Source: an uncultured Streptococcus sp. (GTDB lineage Bacteria; Bacillota; Bacilli; Lactobacillales; Streptococcaceae). Taken from it: 16,532 nt of DNA. Shown here in pieces: positions 6,873-14,949 of the stretch (positions are counted from its first letter, which is position 1; each line of letters opens with the position of its first letter). The notes beneath the pieces were generated by a model. The model ran no database searches. It saw only the letters and a list, made by a program, of their open reading frames with translations, and was not told where the DNA came from. The position numbers and the translations under genes were made by a program. The stretch is from NCBI GenBank assembly GCA_934196125.1, contig CAKPVT010000033.1:1-16532 (forward strand). The letters run 5' to 3'.

Positions 6873-9800
6873 CAAAATTATGGTGATTGGTTCTGGTCCG
6901 ATTATTATTGGTCAGGCAGCTGAATTTGACTATGCAGGAACACAAGCTTGTCTTGCCCTTAAAGAAGAAGGGTACAGCGTTGTTCTTGTTAACTCAAACC
7001 CAGCGACTATCATGACAGATAAAGAAATCGCAGATCAGGTTTATATCGAACCGTTGACACTCGAGTTTGTCACACGTATTATCCGCAAAGAACGTCCAGA
7101 TGCGCTTCTTCCAACATTGGGAGGACAAACTGGTCTTAATATAGCAATGGAGTTGTCAAAAGCTGGAATCCTTGATGAACTTGCTATTGAGTTACTAGGT
7201 ACAAAGCTATCAGCGATTGATCAGGCTGAGGACCGTGACCTTTTCAAACAATTAATGGAAGATCTCAATCAACCAATTCCAGAATCTGAAATCGTCAATA
7301 CCATTGATGAAGCAGTTGCCTTTGCAGAATCAATTGGTTATCCAGTTATCGTACGTCCTGCCTTTACCCTCGGGGGTACAGGTGGCGGTATGTGTGATAA
7401 CGAAGAAGAACTTCGTGAAATCGCTGAAAATGGTTTGAAATTATCACCAGTAACGCAATGTTTGATTGAACGTTCTATTGCAGGATTCAAAGAAATCGAA
7501 TACGAAGTTATGCGTGATGCTGCCGACAACGCCCTTGTGGTTTGTAATATGGAAAACTTCGACCCAGTTGGTATCCATACTGGGGATTCAATCGTATTTG
7601 CACCAACACAAACTCTTTCAGACATTGAAAACCAAATGTTGCGTGATGCAAGTTTGAGCATTATTCGTGCCCTTAAAATCGAAGGAGGATGTAACGTTCA
7701 GCTTGCTCTTGACCCAAATAGCTTCAAATATTATGTTATCGAAGTTAACCCACGTGTGTCACGTTCATCAGCCCTTGCCTCAAAAGCAACTGGTTACCCA
7801 ATCGCGAAATTGGCTGCCAAAATTGCCGTTGGTTTGACCCTTGATGAAATGATTAACCCAGTTACTGGAACAACATATGCCATGTTTGAACCAGCTCTTG
7901 ACTATGTGGTTGCCAAAATTCCACGTTTCCCATTTGATAAATTTGAAAATGGCGAACGTCGTCTAGGAACACAAATGAAAGCGACTGGTGAAGTTATGGC
8001 TATCGGTCGTAATATTGAAGAATCACTTTTGAAAGCTTGTCGTTCACTCGAAATCGGTGTTTACCACAATGAAATGGCTGACTTGGCAGAAGTTTCAGAC
8101 GACGAATTGGTTAACAAGATTGTTCGTGCGCAAGATGACCGTCTGTTCTACCTTTCTGAAGCCATCCGCCGTGGATACACTATCGAAGAACTATCTAAAC
8201 TAACAAAAATCGACCTTTTCTTCCTTGATAAATTGCTCCACATCTTTGAACTGGAACAAGAGTTAGTAAGTCATATCGGAAATATCGCTGTTCTGAAAGA
8301 AGCTAAACGCAATGGTTTTGCTGACCGTAAAATTGCAGAGCTTTGGAACATGACTGCCGATGACGTGCGTACTATTCGTACTGAAAATAAAATCATTCCA
8401 GTTTATAAAATGGTTGACACGTGTGCAGCTGAGTTTGAATCAGCAACACCATATTTCTATTCAACATATGAATGGGAAAATGAATCACTCAAATCTGATA
8501 AGGAATCCATTATCGTACTTGGCTCTGGTCCAATTCGTATTGGGCAAGGGGTTGAATTTGACTATGCAACTGTTCACTCAGTTAAAGCCATTCAAGCAGC
8601 TGGATATGAAGCCATTATCATGAACTCAAATCCAGAAACGGTATCAACAGATTTCTCAATCTCTGATAAACTTTACTTCGAGCCATTAACATTCGAAGAT
8701 GTTATGAATGTTATCGAACTCGAACAACCAAAAGGTGTTATCGTGCAATTCGGTGGTCAAACAGCTATCAATTTGGCAGAACCATTGTCAAAAGCTGGTG
8801 TTGCTATCCTTGGTACACAAGTTGCTGATCTTGATCGTGCTGAAGACCGTGACCTCTTTGAGCAAGCTTTGAAAGAATTGGACATTCCGCAACCACCAGG
8901 ACAAACTGCAACAAATGAAGAAGAGGCGATTGAAGCTGCGCGTAAGATTGGCTTCCCAGTTCTTGTTCGTCCATCATACGTACTTGGCGGACGTGCTATG
9001 GAAATCGTAGAAAATGAAGAAGATCTTCGTTCTTATATGCGTACAGCTGTTAAAGCTAGTCCAGACCACCCAGTCCTTGTTGACTCATATATCGTTGGTC
9101 GTGAATATGAAGTAGATGCGATTTCTGACGGTAAAGATGTGCTTATTCCAGGAATCATGGAACACATCGAACGTGCAGGGGTTCACTCAGGTGACTCAAT
9201 GGCAGTTTACCCACCTCAAACATTATCTAAGAAAATCCAAGATACAATTGCTGATTACACAAAACGTTTGGCGATTGGATTGAACTGTTTTGGTATGATG
9301 AACATTCAATTTGTTATCAAAGATGAAACAGTTTACGTTATTGAGGTTAACCCTCGTGCCAGTCGTACGGTGCCATTCTTGTCTAAAGTGACTAACATTC
9401 CTATGGCACAAGTTGCAACGAAATTGATTCTTGGACAAACTCTTGCTGACCTTGGATATGAAGATGGACTTTACCCAGAATCTGATTATGTGCATGTGAA
9501 AGCACCAGTCTTCTCATTCACAAAATTAGCTAAGGTTGACAGTCTCCTCGGTCCTGAAATGAAATCAACTGGTGAAGTTATGGGTTCTGATTTGACTCTT
9601 GAAAAAGCACTTTACAAAGCTTTTGAAGCTTCATATCTTCACTTGCCATCATTTGGTAATGTTGTTTTCACAGTTTCTGATGATGCAAAAGAAGAAGCAC
9701 TTGGTTTGGCGAGACGTTTTGCTGATATCGGATACAGCATTTTTGCTACACAAGGCACAGCCAAATATTTTGCTGAGAATGGTTTGATGTCAACGATTGT

Positions 9801-10029
9801 CAATAAACTTGGCGAAGATGATGAGAACGATATTCTAGCCCTTGTTCGCACTGGAAAAGTTCAAGCTATCGTCAATACTGTTGGTACAAAACGTACGCTT
9901 GACGAAGATGGTGCAACAATTCGTAGCTCTGCTATTGAACACGGTATTCCTCTCTTTACCGCACTCGATACAGCAGATGCTATGATTCGTGTCCTTGAAA
10001 GTCGTGGATTCACAACACAAGCTATCTAA
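6850..10029 (+). CDS. carB: Carbamoyl-phosphate synthase large subunit
   Basis: A 1059-residue enzyme making carbamoyl phosphate from bicarbonate, ammonia and two ATP. It shows the typical internal duplication: IMVIGSGPIIIGQAAEFDYAG near residue 10 is echoed by IIVLGSGPIRIGQGVEFDYAT near 555. Each half carries an ATP-grasp domain (about 128-319 and 670-860) with LVRPSYVLGGR-type and IEVNPR motifs. A C-terminal MGS-like allosteric domain starts near 930. The start is fixed by the conserved MPKRTDINKIMVIG and by an in-frame TAG two codons upstream. The bases before the ATG (CTTTGTATCATAGATT) hold no Shine-Dalgarno sequence, which is odd for a gene of this importance; the good AAAGGAG site lies about 127 bases upstream. 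Confidence 0.97.
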   Translation: MPKRTDINKIMVIGSGPIIIGQAAEFDYAGTQACLALKEEGYSVVLVNSNPATIMTDKEIADQVYIEPLTLEFVTRIIRKERPDALLPTLGGQTGLNIAMELSKAGILDELAIELLGTKLSAIDQAEDRDLFKQLMEDLNQPIPESEIVNTIDEAVAFAESIGYPVIVRPAFTLGGTGGGMCDNEEELREIAENGLKLSPVTQCLIERSIAGFKEIEYEVMRDAADNALVVCNMENFDPVGIHTGDSIVFAPTQTLSDIENQMLRDASLSIIRALKIEGGCNVQLALDPNSFKYYVIEVNPRVSRSSALASKATGYPIAKLAAKIAVGLTLDEMINPVTGTTYAMFEPALDYVVAKIPRFPFDKFENGERRLGTQMKATGEVMAIGRNIEESLLKACRSLEIGVYHNEMADLAEVSDDELVNKIVRAQDDRLFYLSEAIRRGYTIEELSKLTKIDLFFLDKLLHIFELEQELVSHIGNIAVLKEAKRNGFADRKIAELWNMTADDVRTIRTENKIIPVYKMVDTCAAEFESATPYFYSTYEWENESLKSDKESIIVLGSGPIRIGQGVEFDYATVHSVKAIQAAGYEAIIMNSNPETVSTDFSISDKLYFEPLTFEDVMNVIELEQPKGVIVQFGGQTAINLAEPLSKAGVAILGTQVADLDRAEDRDLFEQALKELDIPQPPGQTATNEEEAIEAARKIGFPVLVRPSYVLGGRAMEIVENEEDLRSYMRTAVKASPDHPVLVDSYIVGREYEVDAISDGKDVLIPGIMEHIERAGVHSGDSMAVYPPQTLSKKIQDTIADYTKRLAIGLNCFGMMNIQFVIKDETVYVIEVNPRASRTVPFLSKVTNIPMAQVATKLILGQTLADLGYEDGLYPESDYVHVKAPVFSFTKLAKVDSLLGPEMKSTGEVMGSDLTLEKALYKAFEASYLHLPSFGNVVFTVSDDAKEEALGLARRFADIGYSIFATQGTAKYFAENGLMSTIVNKLGEDDENDILALVRTGKVQAIVNTVGTKRTLDEDGATIRSSAIEHGIPLFTALDTADAMIRVLESRGFTTQAI

Positions 10030-10048
10030 TATATTCAATTATAGAAAT

Positions 10049-10077
10049 AAGAAGCTGAGCCAACGCTCAGTTTCTTT
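10049..10077 (+). terminator. Terminator of the pyrimidine operon
   Basis: A 12-bp stem, AAGAAGCTGAGC (10049-10060) with GCTCAGTTTCTT (10065-10076), includes one G-U pair and has a four-base loop. The T-rich segment TTTCTTT forms the base of the 3' arm. It ends the transcript 20-50 bases after carB. Confidence 0.72.
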
Positions 10078-10108
10078 GGTTTAGCCATAAATTTTCACTA
10101 TCAAAGAG

Positions 10109-10160
10109 TCTCAAAATTTCTACTTACAAAACTGTAAGGTTATTGAGAGCTGTTTTTCTT
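10109..10160 (+). promoter_or_regulatory. Compound inverted repeat upstream of the export operon
   Basis: The inner dyad is CTTACA (10123-10128), four bases, TGTAAG (10133-10138). The outer dyad is TCTCAA (10109-10114) and TTGAGA (10143-10148), separated from the inner by 8 and 4 bases. The run GCTGTTTTTCTT follows, then a TATAAT at 10160-10165. As DNA it could be an operator for a regulator of the export genes; as RNA it could be a second terminator for carB read-through. A TATAAT at 10160 might be a minor promoter, but no -35 is evident. Confidence 0.45.
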
Positions 10161-10196
10161 ATAATAAATATGAAAGATGGTTTTTACATCTTATTT

Positions 10197-10225
10197 TTGA
10201 CAGTAAAATGCCAAAAGTGTATAAT
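10197..10225 (+). promoter_or_regulatory. Consensus sigma-A promoter of the export operon
   Basis: TTGACA (10197-10202), exactly 17 bases, TATAAT (10220-10225): both hexamers match the consensus perfectly. Transcription would start near 10232, leaving a leader of about 36 nt. This excludes the ATG at 10208 as a start and supports the one at 10268. Confidence 0.9.
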
Positions 10226-10267
10226 CGTCTTATCAACACAACTATACAAAAGAAAAAGAGGAAGATT

Positions 10268-11497
10268 ATGCCTAGAAGAAGTAAAGTGAAAATGTCTAAA
10301 AAGACTAAAGGGATTATTGGAGCTGCGGCAGCTTGTTTTGTCGTTGCGGGTGCAGCTCTGCTTTGGTGGCAACAAACTAAAACATCAGGGGCAACCGATG
10401 AAACAACCTACGATACCACAGCTGTAACAGAGGGTACCATTTCATCATCAACTTTGTTGACTGGTACAGTTAAAGCTTTCCAAGAACAATACGTTTATTA
10501 TGACAGCAGTAAAGGAACTGAAGCTAGACCAACGGTGTCAGTAGGTGACCAAATTACTACTGGTCAACAATTGGTTCAATACGACACTACAACAGCCCAA
10601 GCAGCTTATGACACAGCTGTTCGTAATTTAAATAAGGTTGGACGTCAGATTAATTACCTTAAAACTTATGGTAATCTACCAACAACATCGACAACGACCG
10701 ATGAAGAAACAGGCGAAGAAACAACTGTTACAACACCACCAACAGCTCAAGCGAATGCACAATACAATCAACAATTGCAAGATTTAAATGATTCTTATGC
10801 AGCTGCACAAGCTGAGGTTAATAAAGCACAACATGCTCTAAACGAAACCGTTATTGTGAGTGATGTGTCTGGTACAGTTGTTGAAGTCAATAATGACATT
10901 GACCCATCATCTAAAAATAGCCAAACGCTTGTCCATGTTGCGACAGAAGGTCAATTACAAATCAAAGGAACATTGACTGAGTATGATTTGGCTAATATCA
11001 AAACAGGACAAAATGTCAAAATCAAATCTAAAGTTTATCCAGACCAAGAATGGACTGGGACCATTTCATACGTTTCTAACTACCCAAATCAATCTGATGA
11101 TTCAACTGGAACAGGCGGTTCAAGTTCATCTTCAGGGTTAGCTTCTTATGATTATAAAGTTGATTTGACTGGTGATATTTCTAATCTTCAACAAGGATTT
11201 ACAGTATCAGTAGAAGTCGTTAATGAAAATAAAAACAAACTTGTGCCAGTTGATGCAGTTGTCAATGAAGGTGATAAAAATTATGTTTGGGTTTACGATA
11301 AGGACAGTCAAAAAGCAAGTAAAGTTGAGGTAACACTTGGAAGTGCTGATGCCAAACAACAAGAAATCTTGAGTGGCTTAGAAGTTGGTCAAATTGTTAT
11401 TTCTAACCCAGATAGCAGTTTGAAAGATGGTGAAAAAGTTTTCAATGTTACTTCTGATGATACAGCCACTACAGAAAAATCAGAGGTGAGCGAGTAG
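10268..11497 (+). CDS. MacA/YknX-like membrane-fusion (HlyD-type) adaptor of an ABC exporter
   Basis: A 409-residue periplasmic-adaptor-type protein. After a basic N-terminus (MPRRSKVKMSKKTK) one membrane segment spans about 15-35; the rest lies outside the cell. A biotinyl-lipoyl-like half motif is at about 64-105 (GTV...SVGDQITTGQQLVQYD). A helical hairpin covers about 108-195 and is broken by a Thr/Glu-rich insert (138-160). The second lipoyl half is near 197-225 (VSDVSGTVVEVNND), followed by beta-barrel and membrane-proximal domains with a Gly/Ser-rich loop at 274-290. The start is chosen by AGAGGAAG at the right spacing and by the promoter position. It overlaps the ATPase gene by one base. 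The family includes B. subtilis YknX and the pneumococcal Spr0693 component; the substrate is unknown. Confidence 0.88.
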   Translation: MPRRSKVKMSKKTKGIIGAAAACFVVAGAALLWWQQTKTSGATDETTYDTTAVTEGTISSSTLLTGTVKAFQEQYVYYDSSKGTEARPTVSVGDQITTGQQLVQYDTTTAQAAYDTAVRNLNKVGRQINYLKTYGNLPTTSTTTDEETGEETTVTTPPTAQANAQYNQQLQDLNDSYAAAQAEVNKAQHALNETVIVSDVSGTVVEVNNDIDPSSKNSQTLVHVATEGQLQIKGTLTEYDLANIKTGQNVKIKSKVYPDQEWTGTISYVSNYPNQSDDSTGTGGSSSSSGLASYDYKVDLTGDISNLQQGFTVSVEVVNENKNKLVPVDAVVNEGDKNYVWVYDKDSQKASKVEVTLGSADAKQQEILSGLEVGQIVISNPDSSLKDGEKVFNVTSDDTATTEKSEVSE

Positions 11498-12207
11498 TGA
11501 CAGAAGAAAGAAAAGTTTTAATTCAACTCAAAGATATTGTCAAGTCCTACCGTAATGGTGATCAGGAGTTGCAAGTTCTTAAAGGGATTGATTTGACAGT
11601 TTATGAAGGAGAGTTCCTAGCGATAATGGGGCCTTCTGGTTCAGGGAAGTCAACCCTTATGAATATTATTGCTTTACTTGATAGACCAACTTCTGGCGAT
11701 TACAGTTTAAATGGAACACAAGTTGAAGATTTGAAAGAAAAAGAATTGGCTAAAGTGAGAAATGAAGAAATCGGCTTTGTTTTTCAACAGTTCTTCCTAC
11801 TTTCAAAATTAAATGCTTTGCAAAATGTTGAGCTTCCACTTATTTATGCTGGGGTCGGTGTTTCAAAACGCCACCAACTTGCTAAACAATTTTTAGACAA
11901 AGTTGAACTAGGTGAACGTATGAAGCACCTGCCTTCTGAATTATCTGGTGGACAAAAACAACGTGTTGCCATTGCGCGTGCTTTGGTCAATAATCCATCA
12001 ATTATTTTGGCGGATGAGCCAACAGGCGCCCTTGATACGAAAACCAGTGAGCAGATTATGCAGCTATTGACAGAACTTAATCGTGAAGGTAAAACCATTG
12101 TCATGGTTACGCACGAGCCGGAAATTGCAGATTTCGCAACACGTAAAATTGTCATTCGTGATGGTGAAATCACAAGAGACACGACAGATAGTGTTAGGAT
12201 TGACTAA
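11497..12207 (+). CDS. MacB/YknY-like ABC transporter ATP-binding protein
   Basis: A 236-residue ATPase of the LolD/MacB-type subfamily that powers the FtsX-like permease next to it. Walker A GPSGSGKST is at 45-53, the Q-loop at FVFQQF (95-100), the signature LSGGQKQR at 149-156, Walker B IILADEP at 169-175, the D-loop at ALD (178-180) and the switch histidine at H206. The start is a GTG that shares its G with the TAG of the adaptor gene, with AGAGGTGA upstream at 11482-11489. Unlike Gram-negative MacB, in which ATPase and permease are fused, here they are separate genes, as usual in Firmicutes. Confidence 0.95.
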   Translation: MTEERKVLIQLKDIVKSYRNGDQELQVLKGIDLTVYEGEFLAIMGPSGSGKSTLMNIIALLDRPTSGDYSLNGTQVEDLKEKELAKVRNEEIGFVFQQFFLLSKLNALQNVELPLIYAGVGVSKRHQLAKQFLDKVELGERMKHLPSELSGGQKQRVAIARALVNNPSIILADEPTGALDTKTSEQIMQLLTELNREGKTIVMVTHEPEIADFATRKIVIRDGEITRDTTDSVRID

Positions 12208-12218
12208 GGAGGAAGATT

Positions 12219-13448
12219 ATGGAAAACTGGAAATTCGCCCTTAGTTCAATCATGGGGCACAAGATGCGCTCATTCTTAACAATGTTAGGGATTATTATCG
12301 GAGTTGCTTCGGTTGTTGTTATCATGGCGTTGGGGCAAGGAATGACTAATCAAGTTACTAATATGTTTGCTTCAGATAGTCAAAATGTTCAGCTCTATTA
12401 CACAACAAAAAAGACTGATAATAATTATATTTTTGACGATGCAGATTCTATAGAAGCTGATAAGGGGCCAGCCATTAAAGAAGAATGGCTACAAAAAATT
12501 ACCAGTGAGTTGAAAGATGTTGAAAATTATTATTTAACCAATAGTACAACGTCAACAGTTGAGGGCAATCAGAAAAAGTCAAAAAATGTTAACATAACAG
12601 GAGTTAACAGAACCTACTTTACGGTTAAAAAGTACAAAGTTCTTGCTGGACGAAGTTTTGAAACAGGCGATTACACTCGATTTTCTCGTATTGTCATGTT
12701 GGATACCAAGCTTGCAGTTAAATTATTTGGTAGCAATGAAAATGCACTAAATCAACATGTATCAATTGGTTCAAAAAATTATTTGGTTGTTGGTGTTTAT
12801 AAAGATCCCAATGCTGGATCTCAGCAATATGGCATGCAATCTGGCGGTAATGCTATTATGACCAATACTCAATTAGCTGCTGAGTTTAACGTGGATGAAG
12901 TTCAAGCGGCATTTGTTCATGTTGAAGACGTCAAACAAACTACAAAAGTCGGAAAAGAAGCGGCTCGTCTCTTGACGCAATTGTCAGGGGTGAGGACTGG
13001 TCGCTTTACAATTTTTGATATGTCACAAGTTAGTTCTCAAGTCAGCTCTGCTTATAGCATGATGACAGCTGTTATCGGTGCTATTGCGGGTATTTCTCTT
13101 CTGGTTGGTGGTATTGGGGTTATGAATATCATGTTGGTATCTGTTACCGAGCGTACACGAGAAATTGGTTTACGAAAAGCTCTCGGAGCAACCCGTCAAA
13201 AGATTTTGACACAATTTTTGATTGAATCAATGGTACTGACAATTTTAGGTGGTTTAATTGGACTTTGTCTAGCTTCTGGTTTAACAAGCCTTATTGGAAA
13301 TAGTATTCCAAATGTAAAACCATCAATCTCATTAAACATTGCTTTAGGAAGTCTTATCTTCTCAGCGATAATTGGTGTTGTTTTTGGACTTTTGCCGGCT
13401 AACAAAGCAAGTAAACTCGATCCAATCGAAGCATTACGTTATGAATAA
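12219..13448 (+). CDS. MacB/YknZ-like ABC transporter permease (FtsX domain)
   Basis: A 409-residue permease with the four-segment layout of MacB-type mechanotransmission transporters. One N-terminal membrane helix (about 17-40, FLTMLGIIIGVASVVVIMALG) precedes a large extracellular domain (about 45-275). Three C-terminal helices follow (about 280-308, 332-355, 372-396), with the typical FtsX stretch VTERTREIGLRKALGAT between them and the ending ASKLDPIEALRYE. An AAGGAGGAAG binding site overlaps the end of the ATPase gene. With the two preceding genes it makes a complete tripartite exporter; antimicrobial-peptide or toxin protection is the known role of some relatives, and applies here only by analogy. 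Confidence 0.93.
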   Translation: MENWKFALSSIMGHKMRSFLTMLGIIIGVASVVVIMALGQGMTNQVTNMFASDSQNVQLYYTTKKTDNNYIFDDADSIEADKGPAIKEEWLQKITSELKDVENYYLTNSTTSTVEGNQKKSKNVNITGVNRTYFTVKKYKVLAGRSFETGDYTRFSRIVMLDTKLAVKLFGSNENALNQHVSIGSKNYLVVGVYKDPNAGSQQYGMQSGGNAIMTNTQLAAEFNVDEVQAAFVHVEDVKQTTKVGKEAARLLTQLSGVRTGRFTIFDMSQVSSQVSSAYSMMTAVIGAIAGISLLVGGIGVMNIMLVSVTERTREIGLRKALGATRQKILTQFLIESMVLTILGGLIGLCLASGLTSLIGNSIPNVKPSISLNIALGSLIFSAIIGVVFGLLPANKASKLDPIEALRYE

Positions 13449-13482
13449 TAATAGCATTAATATAAAAATTGCTTAGACATTT

Positions 13483-13507
13483 AAAGAGCTGTCACCAGCT
13501 CTTTTTT
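13483..13507 (+). terminator. Terminator after the export operon
   Basis: AAAGAGCTG (13483-13491), loop TCAC, CAGCTCTTT (13496-13504), with a run of six T at 13502-13507. A perfect 9-bp stem and a textbook intrinsic terminator. Confidence 0.92.
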
Positions 13508-13529
13508 GAGAACGATGAAAGGTGATGTT

Positions 13530-14128
13530 ATGTATGACGCTTTAAAAAGAGTAATCAAGTTTTTAGGAATTTTTTCTATTATTCTAACCCTTTTGTGGTT
13601 GGTTTATCTTTTTAAATATTTAGATATTTTGAATAACCCTCATGCTTTAGCGTATGTTTTGCAAGGACCTCTCTTTTTAGGAAGCATTAATTTTCTTCTG
13701 TTGCAAATTATTCAGGTGGTTATTCCGATTATTCCAGGTGGGGTGACAACGGTAGTTGTTTTTATGGCTTTTGGTCCAATACTGGGCTTTATTCACAATT
13801 GTTCAATTATGTTGGCATTGTTATTGGGAGTATAATTCTTTTTCTATTAACACGTCGCTATGGGAAGCCATTTATTTTGCTATTTATGGAGGAGAAATTA
13901 TTTGCTCGTTATGAGCGAAAATTAACGTCATCAACTTACGAAAAAGTTTTTGCCTTAAATATGGCGTCCCCCATTTCGCCTGCAGATATTTTGGTTATGG
14001 TAACAGGGCTGTCAAAGATGACGTTTAGGCGTTTTCTCTATATCATTCTGCTTTGTAAGCCTATTTCTATCGTGGCTTATAGCTATTTCTGGATTTACGG
14101 TGGGCATTTCATTAAATCTTTTTTGTAA
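13530..14128 (+). pseudogene. DedA/TVP38 (TMEM64, VTT-domain) membrane protein, frameshifted
   Basis: Two frames together encode one protein of about 200 residues. The first (from the ATG at 13530, which follows AAAGGTGAT) runs through two membrane helices and the family block IIQVVIPIIPGGVTT...FGPILGFIHN, then changes to unrelated residues and stops at 13835. The second frame picks up exactly where the family continues: YVGIVIGSIILFLLTRRYGKPF, then a C-terminal block with NMASPISPADILVMVTGL and a last helix. The junction holds an extra GTTCAATT (13801-13808), eight bases that partly repeat the preceding sequence; removing them restores one frame. Relatives act in membrane lipid scrambling or transport. 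I consider the gene inactive, unless the base call is wrong. Confidence 0.85.
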
Positions 14129-14131
14129 TTT

Positions 14132-14140
14132 TGCTATAAT
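14132..14140 (+). promoter_or_regulatory. Extended -10 promoter directly before the methyltransferase gene
   Basis: TG-C-TATAAT with TATAAT at 14135-14140. The -35 region (TTAAAT, 14112-14117) is weak. The expected start of transcription, six to seven bases on, is 14146-14147, which is the A of the start codon. Confidence 0.65.
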
Positions 14141-14146
14141 AAAAGC

Positions 14147-14896
14147 ATGACTATTGCGATTACGACAAGTTTGCGGGAAAATGTTGCTTTGCGTCAGCGA
14201 GCGCAAGCTATTGGCGAAAAACTTCATTTACCTGTTATTGAACGACGAAAACAATCAGTGACAAAGCTTTTACAGTCTAGAGAAGTGCTTCTTTTGGTTT
14301 ATGAAAATGAGCTGCGCTTGGTCAATCAAGACGGTAGTGAGTTTGCTTTTCATCCTGATACTGCTATGTTGCGTATTAAGAGTGAGCATGACGCTTTATT
14401 GGCGTTATTGGGTGATGACAAGTTGCAAATCCTTGATACAACGATGGGGCTTGCTAGCGATAGCATTGTTATGGCATACGCTGGTCACGATGTAACAGCA
14501 GTAGAGAGTAATCCTTTGATTCATTTTATTGTTTCAGAAGGATTAAAAAGTTATCAATCTGGCTATGATGCTTTAAATCAAGCTATGTGCTCAATTCAGA
14601 CAGTGTGTTCTGAAAACTTAGCCTATCTTAAAAAGATGCCAGATAATTCTTTTGATGTAATTTATTGTGATCCAATGTTTTCGGAAAGAATCACAGAATC
14701 TAAAAATTTAGATGGACTACGTCAATACGCTAATGAGAAAGCTTTTTCGAATGAATTTCTAAAAGAGGCTATGCGCGTGGGAAGAAAGAAAATTATTATT
14801 AAAGCACACTTTAGAGATGAAGTCTTTGAAAAATATGGCTTTAAGCAATTTGTACGACCGAATCAGAAGTTCCATTATGGTTTAATTGAGATTTAA
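14147..14896 (+). CDS. Class I SAM-dependent methyltransferase, RsmJ-like
   Basis: A 249-residue protein. The SAM-binding motif I is ILDTTMGLASD (95-105), followed by the acidic strand end at E120 (TAVESNP) and the catalytic-site motif DPMF at 175-178 (FDVIYCDPMF). The whole layout, including the DPMF rather than DPPY motif and an N-terminal domain of about 80 residues, resembles RsmJ (DUF548), which in E. coli methylates G1516 of 16S rRNA. I withhold the symbol because the Firmicute homologues are divergent. No Shine-Dalgarno sequence precedes the ATG, and the promoter -10 box ends only six bases before it, so the mRNA may be leaderless. It follows the broken DedA gene by 18 bases. Confidence 0.8.
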   Translation: MTIAITTSLRENVALRQRAQAIGEKLHLPVIERRKQSVTKLLQSREVLLLVYENELRLVNQDGSEFAFHPDTAMLRIKSEHDALLALLGDDKLQILDTTMGLASDSIVMAYAGHDVTAVESNPLIHFIVSEGLKSYQSGYDALNQAMCSIQTVCSENLAYLKKMPDNSFDVIYCDPMFSERITESKNLDGLRQYANEKAFSNEFLKEAMRVGRKKIIIKAHFRDEVFEKYGFKQFVRPNQKFHYGLIEI

Positions 14897-14903
14897 TTGG
14901 TAA

Positions 14904-14936
14904 TATATTACTATCTGAATAATTTTATATTACTAT
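14904..14936 (+). repeat. 11-base direct repeat with 22-base period
   Basis: TATATTACTAT occurs at 14904-14914 and again at 14926-14936. The period is 22 bases, about two turns of the helix, so both copies face the same side. The second copy ends four bases before the GAGGAG binding site of the next gene. It may be an operator, part of an AT-rich promoter, or a simple local duplication. Confidence 0.6.
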
Positions 14937-14949
14937 ATTGAGGAGAAAA

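Noticed and set aside
10208..10267. Upstream ATG extending the exporter adaptor by 20 residues
   Set aside because: It falls between the -35 and -10 boxes of a consensus promoter, so it would not be in the mRNA, and it lacks a binding site.
13791..13835. Programmed ribosomal frameshift in the DedA-type gene
   Set aside because: The two frames are offset by an 8-base insertion rather than a slippery heptamer with a downstream structure, so mutation is the simpler reading.
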